From: Flavobacterium sp. HBTb2-11-1
GTDB taxonomy: Bacteria; Bacteroidota; Bacteroidia; Flavobacteriales; Flavobacteriaceae
Length of the DNA: 64,000 nucleotides
NCBI RefSeq assembly: GCF_009826975.1
Contig: NZ_WUMO01000011.1
Span: 62,001 to 126,000 of the forward strand
Reading direction: 5' to 3'
Shown here: positions 60,645 through 64,000 of the stretch, in pieces
Numbering within the stretch: the stretch's first letter is position 1
Layout of the letters: the number at the start of each line of letters is the position of its first letter
Notes under the pieces: model-generated
The model's database searches: none
What the model saw: the letters and a program-made list of their open reading frames with translations, nothing else
What the model was told of the DNA's origin: nothing
Translations under genes and position numbers: made by a program

Positions 60645-61601
60645 ATGAAGTTTTATTTCTATGTAATACTATTTGCTGCTATTTCAGTTAGTGCACAAAA
60701 TAAATTAGATTGTTCTAAATGTTCTTCTGAAATTATTGATGAAAGCAAACTGAAAAGTGAGGATATTTTTTCTTTAAAATTATTGAAAAATGAGATTTAT
60801 GCTAGAAAAGGCTATGTGTTTTCTAGTCCAGAATATGCAGAGGTTTTTAAAAAATATAATTGGTACAAACCAGTAAACGATAACAGCAGTATTGTTTTTT
60901 CTGATATTGAAGCAAAAAATATTGCTATTCTTAGCCGAAGAATTAGCGAAATGTCAGAATATCTAATCAATGAAAAGAATAGCAAGTACAAAACTTTATC
61001 AGCAGAAAAGATTAATCAAAGTTTCACAAAAGAAAAACGTAAAGAACTCGGAATTAATTTTGTTATTTGGAAGGTTTATGATTACAAAGACAAAACAGGC
61101 AGCTATTATTTAGTTTTAACAGAAGATAAATATAAAGAAACAGTTAACGGCAATAATTTCAATAATGCGGTGAAAGCATTTAATTTTAAGATTGAAGATG
61201 GCCGTTGGATTAAAACTTTTGAAACCAATGACTTTAAGGATAGCCATGAAGACAGTATATGGTTTTGGTCGAAATACATTTATGTAGAAGATTTTGATTC
61301 TGATGGAATTATTGATCCAATTATAATTTATGGCACCAGCGGACCTAATTTGTATGATGATGGAAGAATTAAAATTCTCTTGTATTATAAAGGAAAAAAA
61401 ATAGGAATTCGAATTCAGAATGGAATTCTTGATGACGAGAGGAACTTTACTGTAGACGCTGATTTTTATGCTTTACCAAAGAAAATACAAGAAAAAATTA
61501 CAGAGCAAATGTCTATGATGGTCGAAAATAACCATTCGATTTTACCTTACGGGTGGCAAAAAAAGATGGCAAAAAAAATGACTTTCATTTCTGAGCAGTA
61601 A
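60645..61601 (+). CDS. Secreted YARHG-domain protein
   Basis: The protein has 318 residues with a signal peptide (FYFYVILFAAISVSAQ). A YARHG domain (~35-100) shows KLLKNEIYARKGYVF and YNWYKP. The C-terminal part (~120-318) includes VEDFDSDGIIDPIIIYGTSG, a Ca-binding-like or VCBS/FG-GAP-like strand pair. YARHG is an extracellular domain of unknown function. It stands 41 bp after the dehydrogenase gene. Confidence 0.85.
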   Translation: MKFYFYVILFAAISVSAQNKLDCSKCSSEIIDESKLKSEDIFSLKLLKNEIYARKGYVFSSPEYAEVFKKYNWYKPVNDNSSIVFSDIEAKNIAILSRRISEMSEYLINEKNSKYKTLSAEKINQSFTKEKRKELGINFVIWKVYDYKDKTGSYYLVLTEDKYKETVNGNNFNNAVKAFNFKIEDGRWIKTFETNDFKDSHEDSIWFWSKYIYVEDFDSDGIIDPIIIYGTSGPNLYDDGRIKILLYYKGKKIGIRIQNGILDDERNFTVDADFYALPKKIQEKITEQMSMMVENNHSILPYGWQKKMAKKMTFISEQ

Positions 61602-61973
61602 TTAAGAAGGTACAGGAAAGACCTTTTTCTCTCGCTGATTGAGCCAATTTATATTGTTTCACGCAGATTTTGCTGATTTGAGCAGATTCTGCAGATTATT
61701 TTTTAAAAATCTAGACAAATTTTTTTATAGCAATCAAAATCTGCATTATATATTATCTGGGAGAAAAAAAATATAGATATAGATTAAAAATCTGTGTTAA
61801 CCGTGCAATCTGTGGCAAAAAAAAGTTAGTGTCTTAGCGTCTTCGCGGCAAGAAAAAAAATCACAGAAAAACAAAATCGTTTTATATATTTGAAATCAGG
61901 ATATTTTTTGCATTATTTGCAAAATAAAACCTGAACAACTGAATTAAATTAATTTATAATAGCAAAAACATAT
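61602..61973. other. Intergenic region with Flavobacterium-type repeats
   Basis: The 372-bp gap contains repeat-like phrases CACGCAGATTTTGCTGATTT, AGCAGATTCTGCAGATT and GTCTTAGCGTCTTCGCGGCA, often seen between Flavobacterium genes. The presumed permease promoter is here; no gene is visible. Confidence 0.5.
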
Positions 61974-63908
61974 ATGGCATTTTCAAGTTTATTCCGAAAA
62001 AAAACCGTGCAGGATATTCTGAAACAAGTTGCGAAAAATGAGGCAGATGGACATGAAGCCTTAGGGAAGCATCTTACAACCAGAGATTTAACTGCTTTCG
62101 GAATCGCTGCAATTGTCGGTGCGGGTATTTTTAGCACTATCGGAAAAGCCAGTGCAGATGGAGGACCAGCCGTAATATTTTTGTTTCTTTTTACCGCTCT
62201 TGCCTGTAGCTTTGCAGCTTTTGCTTACGCAGAATTTGCATCTATGGTTCCAGTTTCAGGAAGCGCGTACACTTATTCGTATGTGGCTTTTGGAGAATTA
62301 ATTGCCTGGATTATCGGTTGGGCTTTGATTATGGAATATGCCGTTGGAAATATAACTGTCGCCATATCGTGGAGTGATTATTTTACCGGGCTTCTCCAGA
62401 GTGGCGGAATTCATTTGCCGCAATGGATTCAGATGGATTACTTAACCGCTTCAAACGGATTTAAAGATGCTGAGGCTTTAATGCGAGGCGGGAAAACATT
62501 CGAAAACTTAAGTACAGCGTTACAGCAAGCACACACGGCTTGGAAAACAGCGCCAACCATAGGATCGTTTCATTTTGTGACTGATATACCAGCTTTATTC
62601 ATTATTATTTTGATCACCGCTTTGGTTTATAGAGGAATGAAGGAATCTCGTAACGCCAGTAACTTAATGGTTGTGGTAAAACTTTGCGTAGTGCTTTTGG
62701 TTATCGCAGTTGGAATATTTTATGTAGATACAGCAAATTGGAGTCCGTTTGCGCCAAATGGAGTTAGCGGAGTTTTAAAAGGAGTTTCAGCAGTATTCTT
62801 CGCTTACATTGGTTTTGATGCGATTTCGACAACAGCAGAAGAATGTAAAAATCCGCAAAGAGATTTACCGCGCGGAATGATGTGGGCTATTATCATTTGT
62901 ACACTTTTATACATTGCCATTGCTTTGGTTTTGACTGGAATGGTACAATATCACGAATTGAATGTTGGAGATCCTTTAGCATTTGTTTTCGATAAATTAG
63001 ACTTAAAATGGATGTCGGGAATTATTGCGGTTAGTGCAGTAGTTGCTATGGCGAGCGTTTTATTGGTTTTTCAAATGGGACAGCCTCGTATTTGGATGAG
63101 TATGAGCCGTGATGGTTTATTGCCAAAGAAATTCTCAACCGTTCACCCAAAATTCAAAACACCTTCATTTGCTACAATCGTAACAGGATTTGTTGTGGCG
63201 ATTCCAGCATTATTCTTAAACCTGACAATGGTAACCGATTTATGTAGTATTGGGACTTTGTTTGCTTTTGTATTGGTGTGTGCGGGAGTTTTAGTACTGC
63301 AAAACAAACCTGAAATTCCAAGAGGAAAATTCAAAACGCCATATATCAATTCAAAATATATTTTGCCAGTTTTAATGATTGCAGGATTGTATTATGCTTT
63401 TGCCTTCAATAATAAAGCGACAATGGCATTTATCAATAACGAGCCGCAGATTTACGACGCAACTTCAATTGTCACTTCTTTAGATAAATCAGAATCTGAG
63501 CAGGTTTTTAAATATTTAGAAAGTATTGAGGTAAACAATAAAACTGCCGAAACATCCGATTTAGAACATTTGTTGGGACAATATCAAGACGATGAAGCCA
63601 AATATGCTGAGGTGGTAAAAGGTCTTCCAATTGCTGATTCTGCAAAATACGAATCTGGTTTTGGTTTATTCAAACACAAAATTCCAATGTGGATATTCTT
63701 ATTTGTTTTAGTTGGATTAGCGGTTTGGGCTTTCAGAAAAAATCTGTCTTTAATTCCGCTTTTAGGATTAATCTGCTGTCTGTACATGATGGCTGAATTA
63801 AGCGTGTGGAACTGGATTTATTTTACAATCTGGTTGATCATCGGATTACTGATTTACTTTACTTACAGTAGAAAAAATAGTAAGCTGAACTTCGTGGAGA
63901 AGTTGTAA
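61974..63908 (+). CDS. APC-family amino acid permease with large C-terminal loop
   Basis: The protein has 644 residues. The core (~30-480) has the APC/CAT motifs LTAFGIAAIVGAGIFSTIG, GSAYTYSYVAFGE, FFAYIGFDAISTTAEECKNPQRDLPRG and GQPRIWMSMSRDGLLP. About 14 membrane segments are expected. A charged segment of ~100 residues (~490-590, rich in Glu/Asp/Lys/Ser) lies between late membrane helices, where most cationic amino acid transporters have a short loop. The substrate is probably an amino acid or a polyamine. Confidence 0.92.
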   Translation: MAFSSLFRKKTVQDILKQVAKNEADGHEALGKHLTTRDLTAFGIAAIVGAGIFSTIGKASADGGPAVIFLFLFTALACSFAAFAYAEFASMVPVSGSAYTYSYVAFGELIAWIIGWALIMEYAVGNITVAISWSDYFTGLLQSGGIHLPQWIQMDYLTASNGFKDAEALMRGGKTFENLSTALQQAHTAWKTAPTIGSFHFVTDIPALFIIILITALVYRGMKESRNASNLMVVVKLCVVLLVIAVGIFYVDTANWSPFAPNGVSGVLKGVSAVFFAYIGFDAISTTAEECKNPQRDLPRGMMWAIIICTLLYIAIALVLTGMVQYHELNVGDPLAFVFDKLDLKWMSGIIAVSAVVAMASVLLVFQMGQPRIWMSMSRDGLLPKKFSTVHPKFKTPSFATIVTGFVVAIPALFLNLTMVTDLCSIGTLFAFVLVCAGVLVLQNKPEIPRGKFKTPYINSKYILPVLMIAGLYYAFAFNNKATMAFINNEPQIYDATSIVTSLDKSESEQVFKYLESIEVNNKTAETSDLEHLLGQYQDDEAKYAEVVKGLPIADSAKYESGFGLFKHKIPMWIFLFVLVGLAVWAFRKNLSLIPLLGLICCLYMMAELSVWNWIYFTIWLIIGLLIYFTYSRKNSKLNFVEKL

Positions 63909-63931
63909 GTTAAGAGTTATAAATTATAAGT

Positions 63932-63966
63932 GAGCCGTTCTGAAATTATTCAAACGGCTTTTTTTA
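63932..63966 (+). terminator. Terminator after the APC permease
   Basis: AGCCGTT pairs with AACGGCT around a 13-nt loop and is followed by a run of seven T, 24 bp after the stop. Confidence 0.8.
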
Positions 63967-64000
63967 TGGAAAAATTATTTGCAAGCAGATTTTAAATGAT

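Overview
The window is AT-rich chromosomal DNA from a Bacteroidota bacterium, almost certainly a Flavobacterium close to the F. johnsoniae group. The reasons are several SusC/SusD pairs, a FecI/FecR pair coupled to an STN-domain SusC, promoters of the TTG-N19-21-TAnnTTTG type, weak Shine-Dalgarno sequences, and the dispersed palindromes that fill Flavobacterium intergenic regions. This assignment is inference from gene content, not a database match.

Layout. (1) 1-4.2 kb is the end of a prophage-like element: a cut-off CHAP-type endolysin, a membrane/coiled-coil holin-like protein, a chain of small overlapping early genes including a DUF3164 (Mu-type) protein, and a divergent S24 repressor with two matched operators. 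No MuA/MuB transposase genes lie where a Mu-like phage would carry them. (2) 4.2-5.2 kb holds a MarR-GNAT fusion regulator with its operator. (3) 5.6-14.4 kb is a cell-surface-signalling uptake locus: ECF sigma, FecR, STN-SusC, SusD and a phosphodiesterase-alkaline phosphatase fusion, which points to a phosphate-containing ligand. (4) 14.5-18.2 kb has a methyltransferase and a two-HKD phospholipase D-like protein. (5) 18.6-34.3 kb is a mannoside utilization locus (PUL): LacI regulator, SusC, SusD, GH2 beta-mannosidase, two GH92 alpha-mannosidases, a GH125 alpha-mannosidase and a ROK sugar kinase. The LacI operator is visible before both lacI and susC. (6) 34.5-38.9 kb is a 4.4-kb island inserted at the 3' end of a tRNA-Ser gene. 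It carries three secreted proteins of unknown function and a decayed IS3-family transposase. (7) 38.9-48.7 kb is housekeeping: two tandem tRNA-Ser(UGA), a thioesterase, a RibB with a degenerate RibA domain, LptG/F-like permease, LolA, FtsK, DgkA, Tpx, DUF6952, thioredoxin and a 2-Cys peroxiredoxin. (8) 48.8-55.6 kb is a peptidoglycan salvage cluster: NagZ-like GH3, GNAT, TPR, AmpG/PAT-type MFS, GHL10 hydrolase and AnmK. (9) 55.9-64 kb holds small ORFs, MscS, a YdiJ-type FAD/Fe-S dehydrogenase, a YARHG protein and an APC permease.

How the genes fit together. In the mannan locus the SusCD pair would bring oligomannosides to the periplasm, GH92/GH125 trim alpha-mannose, GH2 cleaves the Man-beta core bond, and the ROK kinase could phosphorylate the released sugar. 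One GH92 has Gln where the family's catalytic acid Glu sits, as reported for phosphomannan-uncapping GH92 enzymes. The GH2 enzyme appears to have lost both intermediate Ig-like domains.

The most interesting points for follow-up are the tRNA-Ser island and its uncharacterized secreted cargo, the Gln-type GH92, the domain-stripped GH2, the duplicated 20-bp motif before the sigma and anti-sigma genes, the matched LacI and S24 operators, and a Cys-rich micro-ORF with a duplicated translation-start context at 56 kb.
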